From Streptomyces caeruleatus (lineage in GTDB: Bacteria > Actinomycetota > Actinomycetes > Streptomycetales > Streptomycetaceae): a DNA stretch of 64,000 nt. Below are positions 14,077 through 22,603 of this stretch, piece after piece. The notes under the pieces are model-generated. The model saw only the letters and a program-made list of their open reading frames with translations. It was not told where the DNA came from and did not search any database. The stretch lies in the NCBI RefSeq assembly GCF_001514235.1, contig NZ_KQ948940.1:62001-126000 (forward strand), in the 5' to 3' direction. The translations under genes were made by a program, and so were the position numbers. Position 1 is the stretch's first letter. Each line of letters begins with the position of its first letter.

Positions 14077-15084
14077 CTAGAACGTGCCGAGCTTCACGAT
14101 CGACAGCAGAGCGATCAGCTGGATCGCGCTCGCGCCCAGGGCCTTCGGCCACGGCAGGTCGTGGGACTTGGACACCATCAGGGTGAGGAGCGCGCCCGCC
14201 GCCACCCAGGTCGCCCAGCCGAGGGCCTGCACGAACGTCGCGTCGCCGCCGGCGAACATCGCGAAGACCAGACGGGGGGCGTCCGTGAGGGACATGATCA
14301 GCATGGAGAGGCCGACCGTGGGCTGCCAGGCTCCGTCGCCGCCGAGCTGGCGGGCCAGGGTGTGGGTGACCACGCCCAGGACGAAGGACGAGATCACCAT
14401 CGCCACGGCGGTGGTCAGGACGATCGGGACCGCGTTCGACAGGGTCGCGTTGATCGCGTCGTTGCGTGCGCCGTCGAAGCCGAAGACCGCGAGCAGGCCG
14501 TAGAGGAACGTCACGCCGAGGGCGGGGCCCCACATCGTGTAGTCCCGCATCTGGAGGAAGGTCTGGCCGGGGGAGAGGACGATGCCCCGCAGCAAAGCCT
14601 TCCAGTGCAGGCGGGGGCCGACCGGGGCGGCCGGGGCCGCGCCCGCGTGGTAGGTCTCACCCTGGGTGTAGGGGTCCTCGCCCACCGAGAACGCCGTGGT
14701 GTGGCCCGGGTTGTTCGCCGCGTACGGGTCAGGGGTGCCGCCGGGGCCGTGCGGGTAGCCGCCGTCGCCGAAGTACTCCGGCTCGCCGTGACCGCCCTGG
14801 CCGCGGTAGCCGCCCTGACCGCCGCCGTTCGCCTGCGGCCAGCCGCCACCGCCACCGCCCGAGCCGCCGTACGGCTGCTGCGGCGGCGGGGGATAGCCGT
14901 ACGACGGCCCCTGGGGCGCCTGCTGCCCGTACGGAGGTTGTTGGGGGCGCGTTTGCGGGGTGCCGTTGTTCCGGCTGCCCCGTCCGATCCTGAATCCAGC
15001 CACGTCTTCGAACGTACCTGGTCCCGGAGAATCGCGTGCCGGGCCCTGCGGTTCGGGCCCGGCATTGCTGCCGAGCTGTGACAT
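14077..15084 (-). CDS. Yip1-domain membrane protein with a long Pro/Gly/Gln/Tyr-rich head
   Basis: A 335-residue protein. The first 140 residues are disordered, full of P-Y-G, P-Q and G-G repeats. From about residue 155 there are five hydrophobic segments of a Yip1-type domain (L-L-R-G-I-V-L-S-P-G-Q-T-F, then W-G-P-A-L-G-V-T-F-L-Y-G-L-L-A-V-F-G). Bacterial Yip1 proteins are membrane proteins of unknown role. The disordered head is typical of Streptomyces membrane proteins. Confidence 0.8.
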   Translation of the reverse strand: MSQLGSNAGPEPQGPARDSPGPGTFEDVAGFRIGRGSRNNGTPQTRPQQPPYGQQAPQGPSYGYPPPPQQPYGGSGGGGGGWPQANGGGQGGYRGQGGHGEPEYFGDGGYPHGPGGTPDPYAANNPGHTTAFSVGEDPYTQGETYHAGAAPAAPVGPRLHWKALLRGIVLSPGQTFLQMRDYTMWGPALGVTFLYGLLAVFGFDGARNDAINATLSNAVPIVLTTAVAMVISSFVLGVVTHTLARQLGGDGAWQPTVGLSMLIMSLTDAPRLVFAMFAGGDATFVQALGWATWVAAGALLTLMVSKSHDLPWPKALGASAIQLIALLSIVKLGTF

Positions 15085-15150
15085 CCCCTAAGGGAAGCCG
15101 CAGCCCGGCTCAGGGAGCGCTCCGGGTAATGCCCTACGCCGAGTTGTGGA

Positions 15151-16605
15151 TCAGCCCGCCATCTGGCTGCCGAACAGCGGAGTGCCGGACGTCGAGACCT
15201 TGGCGGCGGTCAGGCCGATGCCCCGGCCGGACGTGTTGATCTTCGAGCCGTCGGAGGCGAACGCCACGACGTACCCGTCGCTGTTGTTCTCCCAGGGCAG
15301 GCCGACCGTCAGGTCGGCCTTGCCGTCGCCGGTGGCGTCGGTGAGCAGCAGCTCGCCGCCGAAGCCGTCGCCGGTCTCGTTGCCGCCGGGCACGCCGGGC
15401 GTGTCCTGGGCCAGGGACTGGGCGGCGGCGCCCTGGAAGCCGGACGTCGAGCCGTAGAGGACGGAGACCATGCCGGCGTCGGCGATGCCGTTCAGGTCCT
15501 CGCCCGGCGAGCCGATGGCCAGGTCGTCGTAGCCGTCGCCGTTGATGTCCCCGAGGGAGAGCTCCCAGCCGAAGGCGTCGCCCGTCTCGCTGGTACCGGG
15601 GATGCCGGAGCTGTTCTGCTCCAGGGTTCCCGTGCCGCCGGTGGGCCCGGACGACGTGCCCCAGACGACCTGGACGGCACCGCCCTTCGCGGCCCCGGCA
15701 CTGGAGGAGGCGGCGTCCCAGTGGTTGCCGATGACGATGTCGCCGTAGCCGTCGTTGTCGATGTCGCCGATGTCGGAGATGATCCCGGCGGGCAGCTTCC
15801 GGGCGCCGGAGGTGGTCACACCGCCGGTGGAGCCGGGCAGGTAGTAGTTGGCGTTGAAGTGGTAGTCGCCGCTCGTCTCGCCCTCGTAGCCGTCGACGAG
15901 CAGGTCGGTGCGGCCGTCGTTGTTCACGTCGCCCGGCGTGAGGTTGAAGATGTCGTTGCCCTGCACCTTCAGCACCGGCGTGGTGACCTTGTAACGGCCG
16001 CCGGTGCCACCGGACTTGGTGAAGCCGCCGCGGTAGATGTCCACCGTGTTCTGGTCCGAGCCGATGGCGAGGTCGGCACGGCCGTCGCCGTTGTAGTCGC
16101 CGGCGGCGAGCGGGGCTCCGAAGGAGTCGTGGCTGCTGGGGGCGGGGTCGGAGACCGTGGTGCCGCCCGACAGGCCGGTGGAGCCGCCCCACAGGATGAC
16201 CGCGGTGCCGCCGTTGGCGTCCGATCCGACGTCCTCGCCGGGCACGCCCACGGCCAGGTCGGCGTAGCCGTCGCCGTTGAAGTCGCCGGCCGTCGTGTGC
16301 GAACCGAAGCCGTCGCCGGCCTCGGCGCCGCCCGGGACGCCCGCGCTGTTCTGGGAGAGAGTCTGGATCTTGGTGGCGCCCGCGCCGGTCGGGGAGCCGT
16401 ACAGGACGGTCACCGAACCGGCCGTCGCGTGGCCGGCCACGGAGGCGCGCGGCGCGGAGACCGCCACGTCCTGGTACCCGTCGCCGTTGAAGTCGCCCTC
16501 CAGGCCGGAGGCGGCTGCCGCGGGACCGGCGGCGACGACGAGCAGACCGCCCGTGAGTGCGCCGGCGGCCGCGGTCGCCAAGGCTGTACGGACGTTTTTG
16601 CGCAT
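15151..16605 (-). CDS. Secreted FG-GAP (VCBS) beta-propeller protein
   Basis: A 484-residue protein from an ATG after AGGAG. The signal peptide (about residues 1-32) is followed by seven or so FG-GAP repeats, each with a calcium-binding D-F-N-G-D-G-Y-x-D-L or D-I-N-G-D-G-Y core, for example near residues 38, 106, 165, 232, 290 and 360. The fold is an integrin-alpha-like propeller that binds calcium and extracellular ligands; no catalytic residues are seen. A second, shorter FG-GAP lipoprotein is coded 2 kb downstream on the same strand. Confidence 0.88.
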   Translation of the reverse strand: MRKNVRTALATAAAGALTGGLLVVAAGPAAAASGLEGDFNGDGYQDVAVSAPRASVAGHATAGSVTVLYGSPTGAGATKIQTLSQNSAGVPGGAEAGDGFGSHTTAGDFNGDGYADLAVGVPGEDVGSDANGGTAVILWGGSTGLSGGTTVSDPAPSSHDSFGAPLAAGDYNGDGRADLAIGSDQNTVDIYRGGFTKSGGTGGRYKVTTPVLKVQGNDIFNLTPGDVNNDGRTDLLVDGYEGETSGDYHFNANYYLPGSTGGVTTSGARKLPAGIISDIGDIDNDGYGDIVIGNHWDAASSSAGAAKGGAVQVVWGTSSGPTGGTGTLEQNSSGIPGTSETGDAFGWELSLGDINGDGYDDLAIGSPGEDLNGIADAGMVSVLYGSTSGFQGAAAQSLAQDTPGVPGGNETGDGFGGELLLTDATGDGKADLTVGLPWENNSDGYVVAFASDGSKINTSGRGIGLTAAKVSTSGTPLFGSQMAG

Positions 16606-16743
16606 GCGGTTCTCCTGCGGGATACGAATGCCTGCCGAATGGGGACGACCACCCCCGTTGGCCCGGTGTTCTCCTGGGCTTAACGGGGTGATCGCGGTGC
16701 AGGAGACCTCTGAGGTGTGCGGATGGTTGTACGCCGCTTCGGG

Positions 16744-17448
16744 TCAGTACGCCCGGTGCCGGCGGCCCGTCGCGGACGCGAAACCCAGCCATGTGTGCCG
16801 GTTGCCCCACCAGCACCAGCCCACCTTCGGGGCGTTGCGCCGCTCGCGGCCGTCGCGTCCCGTGCCGTTGCTGATCCAGATCGCCGGAGTACGGGCGTCC
16901 GGCGTGCCGTTGGCCTTGCGCAGCCGGGAGCCGATCGTCATGAAGCAGCGGTTGCGCTCCAGGGCCTCCGGCTGCTGGAGCACCCAGTGGATGCCCTCGG
17001 TGAGCAGCAGCGGGGAGCGGCTCTCCTTGACGAGGGCCGGCAGCGCCTCCTCGGGGCTCCAGTTGGCCATGCGGTCGCCGCGGTCGATGCCGTTGACGAC
17101 GTAGAGGTGCGTGTCGGGCAGTTCGACGGCGTCCGGGGCGAAGTCGTCGACGTCGGGCATGTCGACGACGACGAAGCCGGGCTTGTCGTCGCGACGGAGC
17201 AGGGGTGCGAGGGGGGAGGCGGGGAGGCGGTCCGGGTGGACGGCGAGCAGGGCGTTGCTGTCGTCGGCGTGGGAGCCCTCGGCGAAGGCGCGCAGTTCGG
17301 CGGCCGGTATGCCCGCGAGTTCGTGCACGCCGAGGGAGATCAGGTGCTCGGCCTGGGTGGCGAGCGGCGGCAGTGGCGGCAGTGGCGGCAGCGGGGGCAG
17401 CGGGGGCAGGGGGGTGGTGGTGGATGCGTTGGACGACGTGTCCGGCAA
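16744..17448 (-). CDS. DUF5701-type conserved protein
   Basis: A TTG start is chosen because GAGGAG precedes it by four bases and upstream codons show no conservation-like pattern; 234 residues. A P-L-P-P-L-P-P-L-P repeat near residue 15 arises from a nine-base DNA repeat. The following domain includes A-G-I-P-A-A-E-L-R and, near the end, P-K-V-G-W-C-W-W-G-N-R-H-T-W-L-G. I recognise this as a DUF5701-like actinobacterial family with no known role. It is soluble and intracellular. Confidence 0.7.
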   Translation of the reverse strand: MPDTSSNASTTTPLPPLPPLPPLPPLPPLATQAEHLISLGVHELAGIPAAELRAFAEGSHADDSNALLAVHPDRLPASPLAPLLRRDDKPGFVVVDMPDVDDFAPDAVELPDTHLYVVNGIDRGDRMANWSPEEALPALVKESRSPLLLTEGIHWVLQQPEALERNRCFMTIGSRLRKANGTPDARTPAIWISNGTGRDGRERRNAPKVGWCWWGNRHTWLGFASATGRRHRAY

Positions 17449-17653
17449 GGCACTCCTCGGTCGTGGGACGGTCGGCCTGAGGGGAACGAGGGGGCGGTGC
17501 CGGAATGTTCCCCGGGCGCGGGTGTCGGAAGAGGTGTGGATTACGTGACCGTGGCCTGGGCTCTTTACCGTTTCATGGCATGATCGGGCCCGTTCGGCGC
17601 GGGCAGCGTCGTGGATGACATCGCCTCCGAATTCGGCCGACCCGGGACGCCAC

Positions 17654-18265
17654 ATGACCACGAACCTCGACAAGCAGGGCTTCGACGGCCCGGTGGCGTG
17701 GGACACGCCGGGCACCCGAAGCGCACTCCGCCGCTGGACGGTGGGGAACCTGGCCAAGTTCCTGCTCTGGATGGCCCTTTGGTGGACCGCGCTGTACGCC
17801 ACGGTCGTGCTGCCGGTGGCGGCCGTGGTGCCCATGGTGCTCGTCCTGCTCGTCCTCACGGTCCTGGAGGTCCGGGCCCTCGGCCGCCTCGCCCGGGGCA
17901 TGCGGATGCGGCGCGTCCTCGCCGTCTACCCCTGGCGTCAGCAGCCGGGTGCGGTCCGGGTCGACAAGGGCAAGGCGGTCTTCGTGCTGCCCGACCCCTA
18001 CCAGCCGGAGCGGACGGTGTCGCTGAAGCTCGCTGACGTGCTGTTCCGGCCCTGGACCCATGAGGCCCTGAAGGACTACGACGCCGAACTCTGGTACGCG
18101 GGCGACCCGCGGTTCGCCTGCGTCGTCGCCAAGCCCGGCCTGCGCGGACTGGAGTGCCTCACCCAGCCCACCGCCTACGACCCCCGCACCGACCCCCGCC
18201 GCAAGGGCCTCAGCCCCGAGGCCCGCCGCCGCGCCAGGGCGATCGGCGCCCGGGTGGCCGACTGA
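17654..18265 (+). CDS. Membrane-anchored conserved hypothetical protein
   Basis: The ATG at 17654 gives 203 residues. A hydrophobic hairpin (about residues 33-78: F-L-L-W-M-A-L-W-W-T-A-L-Y-A-T-V-V-L-P-V-A-A-V-V) is followed by a cytosolic domain of about 120 residues with V-L-A-V-Y-P-W-R and L-W-Y-A-G-D-P-R-F-A-C-V-V. No catalytic motif is visible. The family occurs across Streptomyces without a known function. It ends just before a minisatellite. Confidence 0.7.
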   Translation: MTTNLDKQGFDGPVAWDTPGTRSALRRWTVGNLAKFLLWMALWWTALYATVVLPVAAVVPMVLVLLVLTVLEVRALGRLARGMRMRRVLAVYPWRQQPGAVRVDKGKAVFVLPDPYQPERTVSLKLADVLFRPWTHEALKDYDAELWYAGDPRFACVVAKPGLRGLECLTQPTAYDPRTDPRRKGLSPEARRRARAIGARVAD

Positions 18266-18287
18266 CCGGGGTGGCCGCCGGCTCGGC

Positions 18288-18535
18288 TACCGCACCAGGA
18301 AATCCGGCCTTCGGCTATCGCACCAGGAACTCCGGGCCTCGGCTACCGCACCAGGAACTCGGCCTTCGGCTACCGCACCAGGAACTCCGGGCCTCCGCTG
18401 CCGCACCAGGAAATCCGGCCTTCGGCTACCGCACCAGGAACTTCGAGCCTCCGCTGCCGCACCAGGAACTCCAGACCTCGGCTACCGCACCAGGAACTCG
18501 GCCTTCGGCTACCGCACCAGAAACTCCGAGCTGGA
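18288..18535. repeat. Minisatellite of about nine 27-28 bp units derived from a gene's 3' end
   Basis: Units reading CTACCGCACCAGGAACTC plus 9-10 more bases recur about nine times with small changes. On the minus strand each unit encodes a version of E-F-L-V-R followed by a TAG stop, the last codons of the FG-GAP lipoprotein at 18509-19819. The last unit is the real gene end and the others extend downstream of it. Confidence 0.85.
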
Positions 18536-19819
18536 GAACCGCACCGACGGCTCCGCCGCCACCAGCCCCTTCTTCATCCCCGGGTACACGGCCACCGTGT
18601 CCTTCGTCTCGCCGACGTACGTTCGCACCACCAGGTCCGCCCGCCCGTCCCCGTCGAAGTCGCCGACTGTGACGACGCGCGTGGTGCCCTGGGCGGGGGG
18701 CCGGACGGTGACCATGCCGGTCGTGGTCAGGCCGGTCGTACGGCCGTGGAGGACGCGCAACTGGCTGCCGCTGGTGACGAGTTCGCTCAGGCCGTCGCCG
18801 TCGAAGTCGGCGGCGTCGAGCACCGAGCCCGGGGTGGTGAGGGTGCCGCGCGTGGTGGCGGCCGGGAGGTCGTAGCGCAGGGACGTTTCGCCCATGGTGC
18901 CGATCGCCGCGTCCAGGGCCGCCCTGCCCTTGCCGAAGGTGCCGAGGGCCACGTCGATGCCGGCGGGCAGGGTCGCGCCGGTGCGGGTGGGGCCGGTGGG
19001 GCCGCCCAGCACGACCGCGGACTTGCCGGTGCCTTCCGCCGTACGGACGATCAGGTCGTCGTATCCGTCGTCGTCGACGTCGGCCGCCGGGCCCGTGGGG
19101 GCGTTGCCGGGGGACTGGATGGGGGCGGGGGCGGTGCGGGGGCTGCCCTTGCGGGTGAACGGGCCGCGCAGGAAGCTGAGTTGGCCGCCCGAGGCGTGGA
19201 CGACCAGGTCCTGCGCGTCGTCGCCGTCGAAGTCGCCGCACACCGGCTGGTCGGGCCAGTCGTTGCCGACGCGGGCGCGGGCCGGGATCGTCAGCTTGAC
19301 CGCCTTGCCGGTGAGGCCGCTCGGGGAGCCGTAGAGGATCTGCAACGGCACCGGAGGCTGCCCCTGGCCGTCGAAGGGCGGGTCGGTGGAGACGACCAGG
19401 TCGGTGAAGCCGTCGCCGTCCAGGTCGCAGGTCGCCTCGGCGTCGAAGACGGCTGGGAGTCGGCCCTTGGTCGGGGCCGCCTGCCGTCGCGGGCTGAGCA
19501 ACTGCCGTGCGCCCGGGGTGAGTCCGCGCTCACCGCCGTACACGATGCCGATGCCCGCGTCGTCGGCGTGCGCCTGCGCCTTGACCAGGTCGTTGAGGAC
19601 CAGGTCGCGGTGGCCGTCGCCGTTGAAGTCGTCGGGGGTCTTGCTGCCCTTGCCGTGCGGGACGGGGAGTTGGGCGGGGGCGTCGGCCACGTGGACGGGG
19701 GTGTGCCGGGCCGACTGGGCGTCGTCGTGCTGTTTGGGGCCGCAGGCGGCGACCGCGAGGGCGAGGCCGAGGGCGCTGGTCAGGGCCGCCGTACACTTCC
19801 CGCTTCTTCGCGCGCGCAC
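18509..19819 (-). CDS. FG-GAP repeat lipoprotein
   Basis: A 436-residue protein. The N-terminus R-A-R-R-S-G-K-C...L-A-L-A-V-A-A-C-G is a lipoprotein signal with the lipidated Cys near residue 26. FG-GAP repeats with D-F-N-G-D-G-H-R-D-L, D-L-D-G-D-G-F-T-D-L, D-V-D-D-D-G-Y-D-D-L and D-F-D-G-D-G-R-A-D-L bind calcium and form a propeller. It probably sits on the outer face of the membrane. Its 3' end is the source of the neighbouring minisatellite. Confidence 0.85.
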   Translation of the reverse strand: MRARRSGKCTAALTSALGLALAVAACGPKQHDDAQSARHTPVHVADAPAQLPVPHGKGSKTPDDFNGDGHRDLVLNDLVKAQAHADDAGIGIVYGGERGLTPGARQLLSPRRQAAPTKGRLPAVFDAEATCDLDGDGFTDLVVSTDPPFDGQGQPPVPLQILYGSPSGLTGKAVKLTIPARARVGNDWPDQPVCGDFDGDDAQDLVVHASGGQLSFLRGPFTRKGSPRTAPAPIQSPGNAPTGPAADVDDDGYDDLIVRTAEGTGKSAVVLGGPTGPTRTGATLPAGIDVALGTFGKGRAALDAAIGTMGETSLRYDLPAATTRGTLTTPGSVLDAADFDGDGLSELVTSGSQLRVLHGRTTGLTTTGMVTVRPPAQGTTRVVTVGDFDGDGRADLVVRTYVGETKDTVAVYPGMKKGLVAAEPSVRFSSSEFLVR

Positions 19820-19934
19820 CGCTCACCTCGTCAGCACCAGGGTCAACAACTGGGTCATGATGCACGTGTTCGGGTGGGGGCGATAGTCCAGTGCGCGCCA
19901 GTGTGCGAGCCAGTCCTGCGGGGCTGTCCCATTT

Positions 19935-19950
19935 GGTTTCAATTGATACC
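19935..19950. promoter_or_regulatory. Putative MarR operator upstream of the MarR gene
   Basis: GGTTTCAATTGATACC lies 35 bases before the MarR start and matches 13 of 16 positions of GGTATTGAATGATACC (21277-21292), which lies between the azoreductase and nitroreductase genes. Autoregulation is likely. Confidence 0.55.
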
Positions 19951-19984
19951 GTATCGAATGAGTGGGTGGCGGTACTGTGGCCTC

Positions 19985-20494
19985 ATGACCGCCGACGTTC
20001 CGCACGCAGCCGCCGCCCCGCGCGCGACCGACCGCCCGGGTGACCAGTCGCCCTTCGCTCTCGGTCTGCTGCTGCGCCGGGCGCACTGGCGCGCGCAGAC
20101 CGTGATGACCGAGGCGCTGCGGCCGCTCGGCATCGAGCTGCGGCACTTCTCGGTGCTGATCGTGCTGGTCAACCGCGGGCCCACGGTGCAGCGCGACCTG
20201 GCCGCCGCGACGGGGACCGACAAGGCGGGGATCATGCGGGTCGTGGACGACCTGGAGCGCAAGGGGCTGGCGGTCCGCAAGGCCGTGCCGGGGGACCGGC
20301 GGGTGCGGGCGGTGGAGATCACGCCGCAGGGCATGGAGCTCTTCGACACGGCCCATGTGGCGGCGGAGCCGCAGGCCGGACGCCTGGTCTCCGGGCTGGG
20401 GGCCGGCGAGGCCGAGCTGTTGACGGACCTGCTGACCCGGTTCGCCCATCCCCAGGAGGCCCATCCCCAGGAGGCCCATCCCCAGGAGGGATGA
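19985..20494 (+). CDS. MarR-family regulator
   Basis: 169 residues from an ATG; the same frame is open far upstream but that part is antisense to the FG-GAP gene. The winged helix (L-R-H-F-S-V-L-I-V-L-V-N-R-G-P-T-V-Q-R-D-L-A-A-A-T-G-T-D-K-A-G-I, then D-D-L-E-R-K-G-L-A-V-R-K-A-V-P-G-D-R-R) occupies residues 50-110. The C-terminus carries three copies of H-P-Q-E-A from a 15-base DNA repeat. With azoreductase and nitroreductase neighbours sharing an operator-like site, it probably senses quinones or other electrophiles. Confidence 0.85.
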   Translation: MTADVPHAAAAPRATDRPGDQSPFALGLLLRRAHWRAQTVMTEALRPLGIELRHFSVLIVLVNRGPTVQRDLAAATGTDKAGIMRVVDDLERKGLAVRKAVPGDRRVRAVEITPQGMELFDTAHVAAEPQAGRLVSGLGAGEAELLTDLLTRFAHPQEAHPQEAHPQEG

Positions 20495-21212
20495 GCGGCA
20501 GGGGTGAGGACGCCGTGTGACCCCCGGGGGGTGAGGCGTCACACGGCGTCCGGTCCGGGGGGCACGCCGCGAGGCGCTCCGCGAGCTCCTTGGCCTTGAC
20601 GGCCGCCTCCTCGAAGGCGCGCTTGCGCGAGGCCTCGTAGAGGGGGACCAGCTCCGACATGGCCGGGTTGCGGGGGGCCAGGGTGAGCTCGGGGACGATG
20701 AAGTCGAGGTCGAGGCCGAGGGTGCGTTCGAGCACGGCCTCCAGGTAGTTCCGCACGTACTCGAAGCCCTCGCGCGGGGTGCCCGGCGCGTAGGAGCCGC
20801 CGCGGCTGGCGACGACGACGGCCGGCGTGCCCTTGGCGGAGGGGTTCTCGCCCGCGGTGCGGCCGAGCAGCAGCACGTTGTCCACCCAGGCCTTGAGGGT
20901 CGAGGGGATCGAGAAGTTGTGCATGGGGGCGCCGATCAGGACGACGTCCGCCTGCTCCAGTTCCTCGATGAGCGCCTCGCGCACGGCGAACGCGGCGGAC
21001 TGCTCCGGGGTGCGCTCGGCCGGGGCGGCGTAACCGGCGGACCAGGCGACGGCGGTGATGTGCGGGACGGGGTCGGCGGCGAGGTCGCGGTGGATCACCG
21101 TGCCGTCGGGGTGCTGCTCCTCCCAGGCCTGGCGGAAGGCGGCCGCGACCGAACGGGACGAGGACGCCTCGCCGGGAAGCACGGACGAGTCGATGTGCAG
21201 CAGCGTGGCCAT
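20319..21212 (-). CDS. FMN-dependent NADH-azoreductase / quinone reductase with an anomalous C-terminal extension
   Basis: The flavodoxin-like domain (residues 1-220) has L-H-I-D-S-S-V near the start (FMN phosphate loop), G-A-P-M-H-N-F-S-I-P-S-T-L-K-A-W-V-D near 95 and V-V-A-S-R-G-G-S-Y near 140. These enzymes reduce quinones and azo compounds with two electrons. Family members usually end near residue 215-220. Here the frame continues for about 75 proline- and glycine-rich residues through the terminator and antisense to the MarR gene. In another frame the sequence would stop at 20539, exactly at the terminator, just after a run of six G. A single-base indel there, real or from sequencing, is the simplest explanation. 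Confidence 0.8.
   Translation of the reverse strand: MATLLHIDSSVLPGEASSSRSVAAAFRQAWEEQHPDGTVIHRDLAADPVPHITAVAWSAGYAAPAERTPEQSAAFAVREALIEELEQADVVLIGAPMHNFSIPSTLKAWVDNVLLLGRTAGENPSAKGTPAVVVASRGGSYAPGTPREGFEYVRNYLEAVLERTLGLDLDFIVPELTLAPRNPAMSELVPLYEASRKRAFEEAAVKAKELAERLAACPPDRTPCDASPPGGHTASSPLPLIPPGDGPPGDGPPGDGRTGSAGPSTARPRRPPARRPGVRPAAPPPHGPCRRAPCPAA
20508..20551. terminator. Bidirectional terminator between MarR and azoreductase genes
   Basis: GGACGCCGTGTGA (20508-20520) pairs exactly with TCACACGGCGTCC (20539-20551). It should end both convergent genes, yet the azoreductase frame as read runs through it. Confidence 0.8.
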
Positions 21213-21276
21213 GGGCTTGCTCCAAGAGGGTCGTACGACGTGATGGCTTGTACTCGACCATAGTTAAGCACGAGAT

Positions 21277-21292
21277 GGTATTGAATGATACC
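21277..21292. promoter_or_regulatory. Putative MarR operator in the azoreductase/nitroreductase divergent promoter
   Basis: GGTATTGAATGATACC contains GGTAT and ATACC arms around six bases. It lies between the two divergent starts and closely matches the site upstream of the MarR gene. Confidence 0.6.
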
Positions 21293-21332
21293 GTCGCGAA
21301 TGCAACGACATTGGAACGGGAGGCAGACGATC

Positions 21333-22004
21333 TTGGACGTCTTCGAAGCGGTCACGAGCCGACGGGCCGTACGCGAGTTCACCGACCGGCCGGTCCCCAG
21401 AGAGGTGCTGGAGCGCGTCCTGTCCACCGCGGCCTGGACGCCGTCGGCGTCGAACCTCCAGCCGTGGCACGCCTACGTACTGACCGGCGAACCGCTGGCC
21501 GCGCTGAAGAAGTGCGCCGGTGAGCGCCTTGCCACGGGCGATCCCTGGGACGAGCCGCAGTACCAGCAGTACCCGCCCGACCTGAAGTCCCCCTACCGCG
21601 AACGCCGGTCCGCCTTCGGCGAGCAGCGCTACGGCGCGCTCGGCATCCCGCGCGAGGACATCGAGGCACGCCAGCGGGCCGCGTCCGCGAACTGGGACTG
21701 CTTCGGCGCGCCGGCCGCGCTGTTCTGCTACATCGACCGCGACCTGGGGCCGGCCCAGTGGTCCGACGTCGGCATGTTCCTGCAGACGGTCATGCTGTTG
21801 CTGCGGGGCGAGGGTCTGCACAGTTGCACACAGATGGCGTGGGCCAAGTACCACCGCTCCGTCGCGGAGATCCTCTCGCCCCCGGACGAGCTCATCCTCT
21901 TCTGCGGCATGTCGATCGGCTTCGAGGACGCCACGGCGAACGCCCCGCGCACGGGCCGCGCGCCGCTCGACGAGACGGTCACGTTCGTCGACGACGACGA
22001 CTGA
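21333..22004 (+). CDS. Nitroreductase family protein
   Basis: A TTG start with GGGAGG eight bases upstream gives 223 residues beginning M-D-V-F-E-A-V-T-S-R-R-A-V-R-E-F-T. S-R-R-A-V-R is the FMN-phosphate motif and W-T-P-S-A-S-N-L-Q-P-W (about 36-46) the second FMN contact. G-E-G-L-H-S-C-T-Q near 155 is the third. The enzyme probably reduces nitroaromatics or quinones with NAD(P)H. Divergent from the azoreductase and sharing its operator, it fits a small detoxification regulon under the MarR protein. An upstream ATG at 21285 is possible but overlaps the operator. Confidence 0.88.
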   Translation: MDVFEAVTSRRAVREFTDRPVPREVLERVLSTAAWTPSASNLQPWHAYVLTGEPLAALKKCAGERLATGDPWDEPQYQQYPPDLKSPYRERRSAFGEQRYGALGIPREDIEARQRAASANWDCFGAPAALFCYIDRDLGPAQWSDVGMFLQTVMLLLRGEGLHSCTQMAWAKYHRSVAEILSPPDELILFCGMSIGFEDATANAPRTGRAPLDETVTFVDDDD

Positions 22005-22021
22005 CACCGGCCTCGGTACGG

Positions 22022-22474
22022 CTACCTCGCGGCGGCGCCGCTCCGGCGCACCATGAACACGTCCACGGGGTCCTCCGACTCGACCGTGAACCCGTGCCGC
22101 TCGTACAGCCGCCGGGCGGCACTGCCCTGAAGCACGTTCAGACGGACGAGGACACCGTCGCGGTCGCTCCGCTCCAGCAGTTCGCGCAGGACGGCCGAGC
22201 CGATGCCCCGGCCCTGCAGCCGCGGGGCGAGATAGAAGTGCTCCAGCCACCGGGTGTCCCCGTCCGGCCGCAGCGCCACACAGCCGGCGAACGTACCGCC
22301 GACCTCGATCACCCAGGTGTGGGCCGCGTCGAATCCGTCCCGCAGCCGCTGCCGCACCCGGTGCTCGTCGTACCGCCCGAGCCGCTCCAGATCCGCCCGC
22401 AACACCACGGCCCGCACCTCGGCGATCACCTCGACGTCCGCGCCCACCGCCGCCCGAAGGCTCCAGTCCGCCAT
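22022..22474 (-). CDS. GNAT-family N-acetyltransferase
   Basis: 150 residues from an ATG at 22474. The acetyl-CoA-binding motif A is L-A-P-R-L-Q-G-R-G-I-G-S-A-V-L (residues 80-95) after L-E-H-F-Y, and motif B is V-L-Q-G-S-A-A-R-R-L-Y-E-R-H-G-F. It should acetylate a small molecule or protein amino group; the substrate cannot be told. It is convergent with the nitroreductase, only 17 bases apart. Confidence 0.85.
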   Translation of the reverse strand: MADWSLRAAVGADVEVIAEVRAVVLRADLERLGRYDEHRVRQRLRDGFDAAHTWVIEVGGTFAGCVALRPDGDTRWLEHFYLAPRLQGRGIGSAVLRELLERSDRDGVLVRLNVLQGSAARRLYERHGFTVESEDPVDVFMVRRSGAAAR

Positions 22475-22603
22475 GATCGCCACGCTACCGGCGGGGCCGG
22501 CGCAGGGGGCGGCCGCCCGCCTCATGCTCAGGCATCCTGCCGCCCGGCCGGAGCGACGCCGGGCCCTCTCGATACCCGCTGTGACGGCCGCTACATTCCC
22601 CGT

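Noticed and set aside
18746-19984. Long plus-strand open frame upstream of MarR
   Set aside because: It is antisense to the FG-GAP lipoprotein gene and has the Gly/Val/Ala-rich composition of a shadow frame; the MarR start at 19985 is clear.
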